Program-made: the position numbers and the translations under genes
Origin: CAZAGD01 sp049699975
GTDB taxonomy: Bacteria > Desulfobacterota > SM23-61
Direction: 5' to 3'
DNA length: 18,708 nt
NCBI GenBank assembly: GCA_049699975.1
Contig: JBNAWB010000052.1
Coordinates: forward strand, 1 to 18,708
In this document: piece after piece, positions 1 through 8,817 of the stretch
How the letters are laid out: every line of letters starts with the position of its first letter
Numbering within the stretch: the stretch's first letter is position 1
The notes under the pieces: model-generated
Seen by the model: the letters and a program-made list of their open reading frames with translations, nothing else
What the model was told of the DNA's origin: nothing
Databases searched by the model: none

Positions 1-654
1 ACGGCCGAAGGAACAGAAGCTTTAATTAAAGCAGGAGCAGATGCGGTAAAAGTAGGTGTAGGGCCAGGGTCTATCTGCACTACCCGCGTGATTGCGGGCG
101 TAGGTGTCCCCCAAATTACCGCCATTAACGATTGCGCCCGGGTAGCTATGCGCTATGGAATTCCTATTATTGCTGATGGTGGTATTAAATTTTCCGGAGA
201 TATAACCAAGGCCTTGGCCGCGGGGGCAGACACCGTAATGATTGGCAGCCTTTTTGCTGGCACAGATGAGAGTCCTGGAGAAATGGTCCTCTATCAAGGA
301 CGGAGCTATAAAATTTATCGAGGCATGGGCTCCTTAGAGGCCATGAAGAGCGGTAGTAAAGATAGATATTACCAAGAAGACGTAGATGCGGAAGTTAAAT
401 TAGTTCCTGAAGGAATAGAAGGGCGTGTCCCCTATAAAGGGCCAATATCATCCAGTATTTTCCAGCTCTTAGGAGGATTGCGGGCCGGAATGGGTTATTT
501 AGGATGCCGTAATTTGCAGGAGCTGAAAGAAAAAAGTCGTTTCACTCGCATTACCAATGCTGGCTTAAGAGAAAGCCATGTGCACGATGTGATCATCACT
601 AAGGAAGCCCCTAATTATAGCGTGGGCACTGATATTCCATTTAAGGAAATTTAG
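1..654 (+). CDS. guaB: IMP dehydrogenase, C-terminal part (5' end outside window)
   Basis: The reading frame is open from base 1, so this is the C-terminal ~217 residues of a gene that begins upstream. IMP dehydrogenase oxidises IMP to XMP with NAD+, the committed step of GMP synthesis in the cytoplasm. The visible start of the fragment contains the catalytic loop GVGPGSICTTR with the nucleophilic Cys. It is followed by the IMP-binding IADGGIKFSGD and IGSLFAGTDESPGE segments, the active-site flap with YRGMGSLEAM and the YQEDV segment. The C-terminal LLGGLRAGMGYLGC and the ESHVHDV ending are also typical. The CBS (Bateman) region that most family members carry lies outside the window and cannot be judged. 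The gene ends 29 bp before the guaA ATG, consistent with a guaBA operon. Confidence 0.97.
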   Translation, partial: TAEGTEALIKAGADAVKVGVGPGSICTTRVIAGVGVPQITAINDCARVAMRYGIPIIADGGIKFSGDITKALAAGADTVMIGSLFAGTDESPGEMVLYQGRSYKIYRGMGSLEAMKSGSKDRYYQEDVDAEVKLVPEGIEGRVPYKGPISSSIFQLLGGLRAGMGYLGCRNLQELKEKSRFTRITNAGLRESHVHDVIITKEAPNYSVGTDIPFKEI

Positions 655-665
655 TAAATTTCTAT

Positions 666-674
666 GGAGGTGAT
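666..674 (+). promoter_or_regulatory. Strong Shine-Dalgarno that decides the guaA start
   Basis: GGAGGTGAT is a near-complete match to the 16S anti-SD sequence. Two in-frame starts follow: TTG at 675, too close to the SD, and ATG at 684, rather far from it. I prefer ATG 684 because it places the glutaminase nucleophile at residue 86, the same number as in E. coli GuaA. Confidence 0.6.
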
Positions 675-683
675 TTGCTCTCC

Positions 684-2240
684 ATGGCCAAGAAAGGTTT
701 TTCCAGCCGTATCCTCATTTTGGATTATGGCTCTCAATATACCCAATTGATCGCTCGGCGAGTACGGGAATGCCAAGTTTATTGCGAAATTTGGCCGTAT
801 AACATGCCGTTGGCCAAAATTAAGGAGTTTACCCCCCAAGGGATCATTCTCTCGGGAGGGCCGGCCAGCGTTTTTGCCCCCCAAGCTCCTCTAAGTTCCC
901 CAGAAATATTTCATTTAGGAATACCCACCCTGGGGATTTGTTACGGGATGCAATTAATGACCCACCTTTTAGGTGGGAAGGTGGACCGAGCGGCTAAACG
1001 AGAATACGGGAAAAGCGAATTGTTTATCGATGATGCCGAAGATCTTTTGGCTGGTTTAAGTAGCGTTTCGCCTATCCAAGTATGGATGAGTCATAGCGAT
1101 CGCATCGAATCTCCTCCGCCGGGATTCCGTTCTATTGCTCATTCCGCAAACTCACCCATTGCCGCCATGAAGAATTTAGATTTGCAGGCATTTGGAGTAC
1201 AATTTCATCCCGAAGTGGTGCATACGCCCTTAGGCAAAGAGATTTTAAAAAATTTTCTCCTGCGCATTTGTCATTGTCCCCCTGATTGGACCATGGGTTC
1301 ATTCATCCAAAAGACCATTAGCTCCTTGCGGGAGGAAATTGGCCAGTCCAAAGTGATTTGCGCTTTAAGCGGCGGAGTTGACTCCTCAGTTGTGGCTATG
1401 CTTTTACACCATGCTATCGGCAATCAACTGACGAGTATTTTCGTTAACAATGGCTTATTGCCGCAAGGAGAAACACAAAAAATATCAGAAACTTTTGGAA
1501 AAAAACTAAAGTTAAACTTGAGAATTATAGAAGCAGAAAGTATTTTCCTGGAAAAATTGGCTGGGGTAAGTGATCCTGAAGAAAAAAGAAAAATCATCGG
1601 CCGGGAATTTATTTTCCTTTTTGAGCAAGAAGCGCGGAAGATAGGGGGAGTGAGCTTTTTAGCTCAAGGCACCCTTTACCCGGATGTCATCGAATCAACT
1701 TCTTTTCGGGGACCATCCGCCAAGATAAAAAGTCATCATAATGTAGGGGGACTGCCTGAGCGTATGCACCTCAAGCTCCTTGAACCCCTTAAAGAGCTAT
1801 TTAAGGATGAAGTTAGAGAAGTCGGTCGAGAATTGGGTCTTCCAGCGGAAATAGTGGAGCGTCATCCTTTTCCTGGCCCGGGGTTAGCTGTCCGAATTAT
1901 TGGTCCGGTAACTAAAGATGATTTGGCTCTTCTGCGCCGAGCAGATGCTATCGTGGAAGAAGAATTCCGGCGTAGCGGCTGGTACCAAAAAGTGTGGCAA
2001 GCTTTTGCCGTCCTGTTACCAGTGCGTTCGGTAGGAGTAATGGGTGATGAACGAACCTATGAACGCGTAGTGGCTTTGCGCGTGGTGCAGAGTTTAGATG
2101 GCATGACCGCTGACTGGGTTCCTTTGCCACCTGAATTATTAGGAACTATGGCTAATAGAATAATCAATGAAGTTCCCGGTATAAACCGGGTAGTTTATGA
2201 TATTTCTTCAAAACCGCCGAGTACTATTGAATGGGAATAA
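684..2240 (+). CDS. guaA: Glutamine-hydrolysing GMP synthase
   Basis: About 518 residues, normal for the family. It converts XMP, ATP and glutamine to GMP. The N-terminal class I glutamine amidotransferase domain has the oxyanion segment LSGGPASV, the nucleophile elbow GICYGMQ (Cys86 with the ATG 684 start) and the His/Glu pair in FHPEVVHT near residues 175-177. The central ATP pyrophosphatase domain has the PP-motif SGGVDSSV near residue 229 and the GTLYPDVIES segment. The C-terminal dimerisation and XMP-binding domain has HPFPGPGLAVR and ends with the family-typical STIEWE. An alternative start is TTG at 675. The gene lies directly after guaB, and its end overlaps the extended dnaE frame, pointing to one transcript and possible translational coupling. 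Confidence 0.97.
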   Translation: MAKKGFSSRILILDYGSQYTQLIARRVRECQVYCEIWPYNMPLAKIKEFTPQGIILSGGPASVFAPQAPLSSPEIFHLGIPTLGICYGMQLMTHLLGGKVDRAAKREYGKSELFIDDAEDLLAGLSSVSPIQVWMSHSDRIESPPPGFRSIAHSANSPIAAMKNLDLQAFGVQFHPEVVHTPLGKEILKNFLLRICHCPPDWTMGSFIQKTISSLREEIGQSKVICALSGGVDSSVVAMLLHHAIGNQLTSIFVNNGLLPQGETQKISETFGKKLKLNLRIIEAESIFLEKLAGVSDPEEKRKIIGREFIFLFEQEARKIGGVSFLAQGTLYPDVIESTSFRGPSAKIKSHHNVGGLPERMHLKLLEPLKELFKDEVREVGRELGLPAEIVERHPFPGPGLAVRIIGPVTKDDLALLRRADAIVEEEFRRSGWYQKVWQAFAVLLPVRSVGVMGDERTYERVVALRVVQSLDGMTADWVPLPPELLGTMANRIINEVPGINRVVYDISSKPPSTIEWE

Positions 2241-2245
2241 AAAAT

Positions 2246-5200
2246 ATGGCTCAGGCCGATTTTGTTCATCTACATGTCCATACCCAATATAGCCTCTTAG
2301 ATGGGGCAATTCGTTTAGAGGATCTTTTCCGCAAGGCCCAGGAATACCGTTTACCTGCTTTAGCCATTACAGACCACGGGGCCATGTTTGGCGCCATTGA
2401 GTTTTATCAACAAGCACTGCACCAGGGAATCAAACCGATAATCGGCTGCGAAGTCTATGTGGCCCCGGGAAGTCGTTTTGAAAAAGCCAGCAAAGGTATT
2501 TCCGAAGCCTCTTTTCATTTGATCTTGTTAGCCCAGAATTTGACGGGGTATAAAAATCTCTTAAAACTCGTCTCGACCGCTTATTTCGAAGGCTTTTACT
2601 ATCGGCCGCGGGTAGATAAAGAATTATTGGCGCAATATAACGAAGGACTAATTGCCCTGAGCAGTTGTCTGCAAGGGGAAATCCCTTATTACCTCGTCAA
2701 GGGAGAAAAGGATAAAGCGCGGCAAGCAGCCGCCGATTTTAAATCCATTTTTAATGAACGGCGTTTTTATTTGGAGATCCAAGAAAATAAAATTCCCGAA
2801 CAAAAAATAGCCAATGCCGGCCTCTTGGAGATTGCCCGGGAATTGTCATTGCCTTTAGTCGCTACTAATGACTGCCATTACTTAGAAAGAGATGATGCCG
2901 GCGCTCATGAGATTCTCTTGTGCATCCAAACGGGCAAGACGTTAAAAAATGCGGACCGGATGAAATTCTCTACTCAAGAATTTTTCTTCCGCGCTCCAGA
3001 GGAGATGCAAAAACTATTCGCTTATTGTCCGGAAGCTTTGGCCAATACTTTGGAAATAGCCGAACGGTGTAACTTGGAGCTGCGGCTCAATGAGTTCAAA
3101 TTTCCTGAATTTCGGGTTCCAGAAGGAGAGACCTTAGATAGCTATTTAGAAAAATCCGCCCAACAGGGATTGGCCAAACGCGTGCAGGAGAAGCCAGAGC
3201 TCTCCTCGAAAGCTGATCTGTATTACCAACGACTCGAAGAAGAATTAAGCATGATCAAGAAAATGGGGTTTGCTGGCTATTTTCTGATTGTGGCCGACTT
3301 TATTCGCTATGCCAAAGACAGAAAAATTCCTGTCGGACCTGGACGCGGCTCAGGGGCAGGATCTTTAGTGGCTTATGCTTTGGGCATTACGGAGATTGAT
3401 CCTTTAGCGCACGGATTGCTTTTTGAGCGCTTTTTGAACCCTGAACGAGTAAGCCCGCCCGATATCGATATAGACTTCTGTATCCAAGGTCGCGAGGAAG
3501 TTATCCAATACGTAAAAAATAAATACGGGGCCGATCACGTGGCCCAAATTATCACTTTCGGTAAAATGCAAGCGCGGGCGGTGATTAGGGACGTAGGCCG
3601 AGCCTTAGACATGCCCTACGGAGAAGTGGATCGGATCGCCAAGCTCATCCCCAATACTCTGAATATTACCTTAGAGGAAGCCTTGGTCCAAGAACCACGC
3701 TTGCGAGAGTTGGTGCAGCAAAATCCAGACGTAGAAAGGCTGATTACCCTGGCCAAAGCCCTCGAAGGACTGCCGCGGCACGCTTCTACTCATGCTGCTG
3801 GTGTGGTTATTTCCAGCAAGCCTTTAGTGGAAGTCGTTCCTTTGTACAGGGGACAGCAGAATGAAACAGTCACCCAATACGCGATGAAAGATATTGAAAA
3901 GATCGGCTTAATCAAGTTCGATTTTCTTGGCTTGAAAACGCTAACGATGATGGCCGATATAGTTAAACGTGTCCGCCAGTCGCGCGGGGAAGAGGTGGAT
4001 CTTCAGAAAATACCCTTGGACGACCCCCAAACTTACGCTCTCCTTTGCGCCGGAGATACTTCTGGCGTCTTCCAATTAGAAAGCAAAGGGATGCGGGATC
4101 TTATTATGCGTCTTCTTCCCGAACGCTTTGCGGACTTGATCGCCCTCTTAGCTCTTTATCGTCCTGGGCCTTTAAAGAGCGGCATGGTCGATGATTTTAT
4201 CAAAAGAAAGCAGGGCAAAGTAGCCATTACTTATGAGATTCCGGAATTGAAAGAAATACTGGAGGAGACTTACGGGGCTATCGTCTATCAAGAACAAGTG
4301 ATGAAGATCGCCACTCTTTTAGCCAATTTCAGTTTGGCCGATGCGGATATATTGCGGCGGGCTATGGGCAAGAAATTGCCCGAAGAGATGACTCTGCAAA
4401 AGAAGAAATTTTTAGAAGGAGCCCAACGGCAAAAAATTCCTTTAAAAAAAGCGGAAAAGCTCTTTGATTTGATGGCTAAATTTGCGGAGTACGGATTTAA
4501 CAAATCGCACAGCGCTGCTTACGCCTTGGTAGCTTATCAAACTGCTTATTTAAAAGCGCATTATCCAGTGGAATTTATGGCCGGCTTAATGAGCAGTGAA
4601 ATGGGTAATGCGGATAAAATTCTGCGCTACATAAATGAGTGTCGGGCAAAAGGCATCGAAGTCTTACCCCCAGACGTCAACGAAAGCCAGCAGGACTTTA
4701 CCATAGTCGCGGGGAAAATTCGTTTTGGTTTGGCCGCCATAAAGAATGTCGGCCAAGCGGCTATTCAATCGATTTTAACGGCGCGGGAGGAAAAAGGCCC
4801 TTTCACCTCTTTGGAAGATTTTTGCGAAAAAGTGGACCTGCGCCGGGTGAATAGAAGAGTGATCGAGAATTTAATAAAATGTGGAGCCTTTGATACTCTT
4901 GGTCAATCACGGGCTCAGCTCTTAGCCGGACTGGAAGAGGCTATCGAATTGGCCCAGGAGTTGGCCAAAGCCCAAAATAAGACTCAAGCCAACCTTTTTG
5001 GTGAAAAAATTATTAAGCCAAAGAAAAAAGATGGTGGACTAAGTTATGTGCCCGAATGGCCGGCCAGCCAACGTTTAGCTTTTGAGAAAGAAACTTTAGG
5101 TTTTTATTTGACCGGTCATCCCCTCACTCCCTATGCGGAAACTCTGCAACGATTGGCCACAACTTCCATCCAAGATATTCGCGAGTTTGCTACTGAGCAA

Positions 5201-5698
5201 GAAATTGTAGTCGGGGGTATGGTAAACTCTTTAAAAGAGACAAATACGAAAAAAAACGAAATAATGGCTTTTGTTACCTTAGAGGATTTGAGCGGCTTAA
5301 TAGAGGTTGTGGTCTTTGCGGATTTATATAAAAAATATGCTCCCCTATTGAAAGGCGAGGAACCGATTTTTGTCCGGGGAAAGGTGGAAGTGGGCGAAGA
5401 AAATGTTAAAATTATAGCCGCTGAGATTCTGCCTTTTGAGAAAGCGGCCAGTAAATTAACCCGGACTATTCATTTGCGGTTAAAAGCCGAAGGCCTAAGA
5501 AGGGAAGACTTTTTAGCCATGAAAGATATATTTTGCGATTGCCGCGGTAATTGCCCGACCTTCTTGCATCTTTATCTGCCGGCGGGCGCAGAAGTGGTTA
5601 TTGATTTGGGCGAGGAGTGGCGATTAGACTCTTCCGAGAAATTAGCGCAGCGCATGGAAGACTTATTAGGATATGAGGCGGTGATTTTTCATTCTTAG
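2246..5698 (+). CDS. dnaE: DNA polymerase III alpha subunit (DnaE1 type)
   Basis: About 1150 residues, the length of the replicative DnaE type without a proofreading exonuclease insert. The N-terminal PHP domain opens with FVHLHVHTQYSLLDG and includes TDHGAMFGAIEF and ATNDCHY. The polymerase core shows GPGRGSGAGSLVAY, the two catalytic Asp in PDIDIDFC near residue 405 and the third in FDFLGLK near residue 557, followed by NKSHSAAYALVAYQ. Next come a helix-hairpin-helix region (GLAAIKNVGQAAI), a sliding-clamp binding motif QANLF near residue 914 and an OB-fold segment (VVGGMVNSLKE ... AFVTLEDLSG). The ORF can be extended to ATG 2231, which overlaps guaA. I chose ATG 2246 because family members begin within a few residues of the PHP motif. 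The downstream partner accA is 27 bp away; dnaE-accA adjacency is common in bacteria. Confidence 0.97.
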   Translation: MAQADFVHLHVHTQYSLLDGAIRLEDLFRKAQEYRLPALAITDHGAMFGAIEFYQQALHQGIKPIIGCEVYVAPGSRFEKASKGISEASFHLILLAQNLTGYKNLLKLVSTAYFEGFYYRPRVDKELLAQYNEGLIALSSCLQGEIPYYLVKGEKDKARQAAADFKSIFNERRFYLEIQENKIPEQKIANAGLLEIARELSLPLVATNDCHYLERDDAGAHEILLCIQTGKTLKNADRMKFSTQEFFFRAPEEMQKLFAYCPEALANTLEIAERCNLELRLNEFKFPEFRVPEGETLDSYLEKSAQQGLAKRVQEKPELSSKADLYYQRLEEELSMIKKMGFAGYFLIVADFIRYAKDRKIPVGPGRGSGAGSLVAYALGITEIDPLAHGLLFERFLNPERVSPPDIDIDFCIQGREEVIQYVKNKYGADHVAQIITFGKMQARAVIRDVGRALDMPYGEVDRIAKLIPNTLNITLEEALVQEPRLRELVQQNPDVERLITLAKALEGLPRHASTHAAGVVISSKPLVEVVPLYRGQQNETVTQYAMKDIEKIGLIKFDFLGLKTLTMMADIVKRVRQSRGEEVDLQKIPLDDPQTYALLCAGDTSGVFQLESKGMRDLIMRLLPERFADLIALLALYRPGPLKSGMVDDFIKRKQGKVAITYEIPELKEILEETYGAIVYQEQVMKIATLLANFSLADADILRRAMGKKLPEEMTLQKKKFLEGAQRQKIPLKKAEKLFDLMAKFAEYGFNKSHSAAYALVAYQTAYLKAHYPVEFMAGLMSSEMGNADKILRYINECRAKGIEVLPPDVNESQQDFTIVAGKIRFGLAAIKNVGQAAIQSILTAREEKGPFTSLEDFCEKVDLRRVNRRVIENLIKCGAFDTLGQSRAQLLAGLEEAIELAQELAKAQNKTQANLFGEKIIKPKKKDGGLSYVPEWPASQRLAFEKETLGFYLTGHPLTPYAETLQRLATTSIQDIREFATEQEIVVGGMVNSLKETNTKKNEIMAFVTLEDLSGLIEVVVFADLYKKYAPLLKGEEPIFVRGKVEVGEENVKIIAAEILPFEKAASKLTRTIHLRLKAEGLRREDFLAMKDIFCDCRGNCPTFLHLYLPAGAEVVIDLGEEWRLDSSEKLAQRMEDLLGYEAVIFHS

Positions 5699-5725
5699 CA
5701 AGAAAAATTATTTTAAGAAGGTATT

Positions 5726-6685
5726 ATGGGGCTTTATTATTTAGATTTTGAAAAACCAATTGCGGAAATCGATAAAAAAATAGCAGAATTGCGGGCTTTT
5801 TCTTTCCATCCTGATGGAAAAGTAAACGAAGAAATTGCCAAATTAGAAAAACAACTGGAGAAGGTCCAAAAAAAGATCTTTAGCAATTTAACTCGCTGGC
5901 AGCGGACCCAACTTTCTCGCCATGTAAATCGGCCCACATTTCTCGATTATGTGGAGCGCATTTTTAATAATTTTATCGAACTGCACGGCGATCGTCGGTT
6001 TGGTGATGATCCGGCCATTGTGGGCGGATTGGCTGAATTTAACGGTAAAGCAGTCATGTTGATTGGCCATCAAAAAGGGCGCACCATCAAAGAAAAAATG
6101 AGCCGAAATTTCGGCATGCCTCATCCGGAAGGGTACCGGAAAGCTTGGCGATTAATGAAGTTAGCCGAGCAATTTAAAAAGCCCTTGATTACTATGATCG
6201 ATACCCCTGGAGCTTATCCAGGGCAAGGAGCAGAAGAGAGAGGACAGGCCGAGGCTATTGCCGAAAACTTGGAGACGATGGCCACTCTCAAAACGCCAAT
6301 TATCTCCGTGGTCATTGGCGAAGGTGGAAGTGGGGGAGCCATTGCTTTAGGGGTGGCCGACCGCATTCTCATGTTGGAAAATGCCACTTACTCGGTAATT
6401 TCTCCAGAAGGCTGCGCGGCGATTCTTTGGAAGAGTGAAACAGAAAAAGAAAGAGCAGCGGAAGCATTAAAGGGCACAGCTGCTGACCTTTGGGAATTAG
6501 GAATTATCGATGAGGTTGTTCCGGAGCCTTTGGGCGGTGCCCACCGCAATGTGGAGCAGATGGCCCAGATTTTAGCCACGGCCTTGGCTCATCATTTTCA
6601 AGAAATAATCAATAAGCCTTTGCCTGACCTGCTGGCCCAGAGGTATGAAAAATATCGGCGCATGGGAACAGTTCTATCAACATAA
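5726..6685 (+). CDS. accA: Acetyl-CoA carboxylase carboxyltransferase subunit alpha
   Basis: 319 residues, the normal AccA length. Together with AccD (not in this window) it transfers the carboxyl group from carboxybiotin to acetyl-CoA, making malonyl-CoA for fatty-acid synthesis. The N-terminus has the helical LDFEKPIAEIDKKI region. The crotonase-like carboxyltransferase fold follows, with FIELHGDRRFGDDPAIVGG, the GHQKGRTIKE and NFGMPHPEGYRKA segments, IDTPGAYPGQGAEERGQ and the glycine-rich oxyanion segment GEGGSGGAIALG. The ending VPEPLGGAHRN is also typical. An SD-like AAGAAGG lies just before the ATG. The 27-bp gap from dnaE suggests co-transcription. Confidence 0.97.
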   Translation: MGLYYLDFEKPIAEIDKKIAELRAFSFHPDGKVNEEIAKLEKQLEKVQKKIFSNLTRWQRTQLSRHVNRPTFLDYVERIFNNFIELHGDRRFGDDPAIVGGLAEFNGKAVMLIGHQKGRTIKEKMSRNFGMPHPEGYRKAWRLMKLAEQFKKPLITMIDTPGAYPGQGAEERGQAEAIAENLETMATLKTPIISVVIGEGGSGGAIALGVADRILMLENATYSVISPEGCAAILWKSETEKERAAEALKGTAADLWELGIIDEVVPEPLGGAHRNVEQMAQILATALAHHFQEIINKPLPDLLAQRYEKYRRMGTVLST

Positions 6686-6703
6686 AAGGTTGGGGTCTAA
6701 AAT

Positions 6704-7441
6704 TTGGGCAAAGCTGGCGCATACCGCGAACGGAACTATCGTCATCTCCAGGGAATAGAAAAATTAATTTCTTTTCAAGTTCAGGTTAAAGAAACCGATC
6801 TTTTTATTCATGCCGAAAAAGAACTCGTCCAAGAAGCCCAAGCAGCCATAATTTATCTTCGCTATCAATTAGAAAATTATATTCTGCAGCACCCCCAGTT
6901 TTATCATTCTTTTCACCCTTTACCCGAGGATGAATTTGCTCCCCCCATCGTAAAAACGATGCTGCAAGCTTCTTCTGTGGCTGGAGTAGGCCCCATGGCT
7001 GCCGTAGCCGGGGCCATGGCCCAATTTGTGGGCCAAGAGTTATTAGCCTATTCGGCAGAAATAATCGTCGAAAACGGGGGAGATATTTTTCTGCGCACTC
7101 AACGAGACCTGCGGGTGGGTATTTTCGCTGGCCCATCCCCCTTGAGCATGCGCGTCGGTTTAAAAATTCCTCCGGCCTATGGTGGCTTAGGAATATGCAC
7201 CTCTTCGGCTTCGGTGGGTCCGTCAATTAGTTTGGGGAAAGCTGATGCTGTTTGCGTTATTTCTCCTTCGGCTTCCTTGGCTGATGCCGCTGCTACGGCC
7301 ATAGGCAATATGGTTCATTCTGCTGACGACCTACCGCGCGCCTTGGCCAAAGCTCAATCTCTGCCTAATATACGAGGAGTTATCATAATTATGGGCGAAA
7401 AACTGGGCGCCTGGGGAGAAGTAGAATTAATAAATTTATGA
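6704..7441 (+). CDS. UPF0280 family protein (COG2122, ApbE-superfamily relative)
   Basis: 245 residues, matching what I recall of the uncharacterised UPF0280/COG2122 family, which has been linked to the ApbE (FAD:protein FMN transferase) superfamily. Recognisable segments in order are YRERNYR near the start, SFQVQVKETDLFIHAEK, SVAGVGPMAAVAGAMAQFVG, IIVENGGDIFL, VGIFAGPSPLSMRVG, GLGICTSSASVGPS, GKADAVCVISPSA and LADAAATAIGNMV. Its function is not established, and flavin transfer would be only a guess from the superfamily. The start is a TTG; no ATG or GTG lies nearby in frame before the conserved YRERNYR. A weak GGGG-containing SD is upstream. It sits 18 bp after accA, at the end of the housekeeping run. 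Confidence 0.85.
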   Translation: MGKAGAYRERNYRHLQGIEKLISFQVQVKETDLFIHAEKELVQEAQAAIIYLRYQLENYILQHPQFYHSFHPLPEDEFAPPIVKTMLQASSVAGVGPMAAVAGAMAQFVGQELLAYSAEIIVENGGDIFLRTQRDLRVGIFAGPSPLSMRVGLKIPPAYGGLGICTSSASVGPSISLGKADAVCVISPSASLADAAATAIGNMVHSADDLPRALAKAQSLPNIRGVIIIMGEKLGAWGEVELINL

Positions 7442-7460
7442 GCGGTGAACATGTTTTTGC

Positions 7461-7488
7461 TTGTATTTAACCAAAAAATTTTTATAAT
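7461..7488 (+). promoter_or_regulatory. Candidate sigma70 promoter before the phosphoesterase group
   Basis: A perfect -10 box TATAAT (7483-7488) follows TTGTAT (7461-7466, half a match to TTGACA) with a 16-bp spacer. It lies in the 80-bp gap after the UPF0280 gene, so it could start a transcript for the next three genes. The strong -10 is the main support; the -35 is weak. Confidence 0.4.
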
Positions 7489-7521
7489 AAAGGACAAAAA
7501 CAATTATTGGTCACCTGGGCG

Positions 7522-8001
7522 ATGATCAAAATAGGAGTTATATCTGATACGCATTTAAAACAACCTGATAAAAGGTTAGGCGAGCTTCTTCAGGGTCCTT
7601 TTAAGGATGTGGATCTAATTTTCCATGCGGGGGATATAACTGAAATTGCTGTCCTGAACTCTTTGGCCAGCAAAGAAGTGGTAGCGGTTTGCGGGAATAT
7701 GGACTCCCCGGAAGTACGCCGCCAGTTGCCTAAGCAACGTCTTATCCAGTTGGGAGGCTTCCGCATCGGCCTTATCCATGGCTGGGGAGCACCCAGCGGT
7801 ATTGAAGACCGAATTAAAGAAGAATTCTCGGAAATAGATTGCCTTATTTATGGCCATACCCACGCTCCAGCCATTAATCGGCGCGGAGAAATTTTATTTT
7901 TTAATCCCGGTTCTTTTGCTGGAGGACTTTTTTCGGCCAAGAAAAGTGTAGGCCTTTTGCAGATTGATAAAACGATCATCGGCGAAATTATATATTTATA
8001 A
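7522..8001 (+). CDS. YfcE/MJ0936-family metallophosphoesterase
   Basis: About 159 residues, the size of the small calcineurin-like phosphodiesterases (YfcE, MJ0936), which hydrolyse phosphodiester model substrates with a divalent metal pair; the natural substrate is unknown. The metal-ligand motifs appear in order: GVISDTH near the N-terminus, IFHAGDITE, VCGNMDSPE, LIHGWG and YGHTHAPAI, then the closing FNPGSF. An in-frame TTG at 7507 would add five residues. I prefer ATG 7522 because the family begins M-x-(I/K)-x-(V/I)-SDTH, though the nearest SD-like AGGA (7491-7494) is far away. The HIT gene starts 25 bp after its stop. Confidence 0.88.
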   Translation: MIKIGVISDTHLKQPDKRLGELLQGPFKDVDLIFHAGDITEIAVLNSLASKEVVAVCGNMDSPEVRRQLPKQRLIQLGGFRIGLIHGWGAPSGIEDRIKEEFSEIDCLIYGHTHAPAINRRGEILFFNPGSFAGGLFSAKKSVGLLQIDKTIIGEIIYL

Positions 8002-8026
8002 AACATAGCAAAGGAGTCACTAGATC

Positions 8027-8512
8027 ATGCCGCGACTTTGGGCGCCTTGGCGCATGGATTATATTTTGTCTGACCGCCAGAAAAAAACTTGTATTTTTTG
8101 CCCCCATAAAGATTCAGATGCCGAGAGGCTGATTCTTTACCGCACGCCTTTTTCTTTAATCATGCTTAATCGTTACCCTTATGCTTATGCGCATTTGATG
8201 ATTGCTCCTGTCCGCCATGTCCGCGAAGTGGCCAAGTTAAGCGAAGAAGAGATGAAAGACATTTTCCGAAATTTAGGAATGGCCATTAATGTATTGAAGA
8301 AAGCTTTTCGCCCCAGCGGGTTTAACGTGGGTATGAATTTAGGCCAAGTCGGCGGGGCTGGGATTGTGCACCATCTTCATTTCCATCTAGTGCCGCGCTG
8401 GAAGGGAGATATAAATTTCATGCCCCTTTTGGCTGAAGTCCGGATAATCCCGGAACATTTGCAAAAGACTTACGAAAAACTCCGTACTTATTTCGCGAGA
8501 AGGAAGGTATGA
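8027..8512 (+). CDS. HIT-domain nucleotide hydrolase/transferase
   Basis: 161 residues of the histidine-triad superfamily. The opening MPRLWAPWRMDYI and the zinc-type CIFC pair are typical of the bacterial/archaeal branch related to Ap4A phosphorylase and galactose-1-phosphate uridylyltransferase. LNRYPYAYAHLMIAPVRHV follows. The active-site triad is HHLHFHLVPRW, in which the middle His of the HxHxH core forms the nucleotidyl intermediate. Its substrates are likely dinucleoside polyphosphates or adenylylated compounds; the exact substrate cannot be read from sequence. An AAGGAG SD precedes the ATG by about 10 bp. Only one base separates its stop from the next start. Confidence 0.92.
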   Translation: MPRLWAPWRMDYILSDRQKKTCIFCPHKDSDAERLILYRTPFSLIMLNRYPYAYAHLMIAPVRHVREVAKLSEEEMKDIFRNLGMAINVLKKAFRPSGFNVGMNLGQVGGAGIVHHLHFHLVPRWKGDINFMPLLAEVRIIPEHLQKTYEKLRTYFARRKV

Positions 8513-8513
8513 A

Positions 8514-8798
8514 ATGAGTTTCTTAAAAGGAATAATCTTCCTCTGCTTATTAGCCCTGGCTATTGGTTTTGCCCTTTTCAATGATGAACCGGTGTCTTTA
8601 CGCTACTATTTTGGTTGGGAAAGTATTCCGTTGCCCCTTTTTTTATGGGCTTTTGTAGCCTTAATGATAGGTTTAATCGTTAGCGGAAGTTACGCCCTCA
8701 TAACCAAAATTAGCCTCCGCGGTCAGATTCGGCAAATGAAGCGTTTAATTGGGGAAATGGAAAAAAAGAGAGTTACCTCCGCTCATAAAACGGGATAA
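8514..8798 (+). CDS. LapA-domain (DUF1049) small inner-membrane protein
   Basis: 94 residues. Two hydrophobic segments (about residues 4-22 and 43-63) are separated by a short polar loop containing NDEPVSLRYYFGW, which is characteristic of the LapA/DUF1049 family. A basic, probably cytoplasmic tail (KISLRGQIRQMKRLIGEMEKKR) follows. In E. coli LapA works with LapB in lipopolysaccharide assembly and LpxC control. No LapB is seen here, so the role is inferred from the family only. The start lies one base after the HIT stop and uses an AAGG-type SD inside the HIT gene. The last codons and stop lie inside a terminator hairpin that serves the opposing gene. Confidence 0.8.
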   Translation: MSFLKGIIFLCLLALAIGFALFNDEPVSLRYYFGWESIPLPLFLWAFVALMIGLIVSGSYALITKISLRGQIRQMKRLIGEMEKKRVTSAHKTG

Positions 8799-8806
8799 CT
8801 CTCTTT
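8761..8806. terminator. Terminator hairpin between convergent genes
   Basis: An 11-bp perfect inverted repeat has arms AAAGAGAGTTA (8765-8775) and TAACTCTCTTT (8796-8806) and a 20-nt loop. Read on the minus strand, the stem runs into seven U residues (8767-8761), making a textbook terminator for the CBS-ACT gene. On the plus strand only a short TTTA follows, so termination of the lapA-like transcript would be weaker. The lapA-like stop codon (8796-8798) is part of the stem. Confidence 0.8.
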
Positions 8807-8817
8807 AGAGCGTAGGG

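Noticed and set aside
6804..7226. 140-codon minus-strand frame inside the UPF0280 gene
   Set aside because: No SD or family motifs; the plus-strand frame carries clear conserved segments across the same bases.
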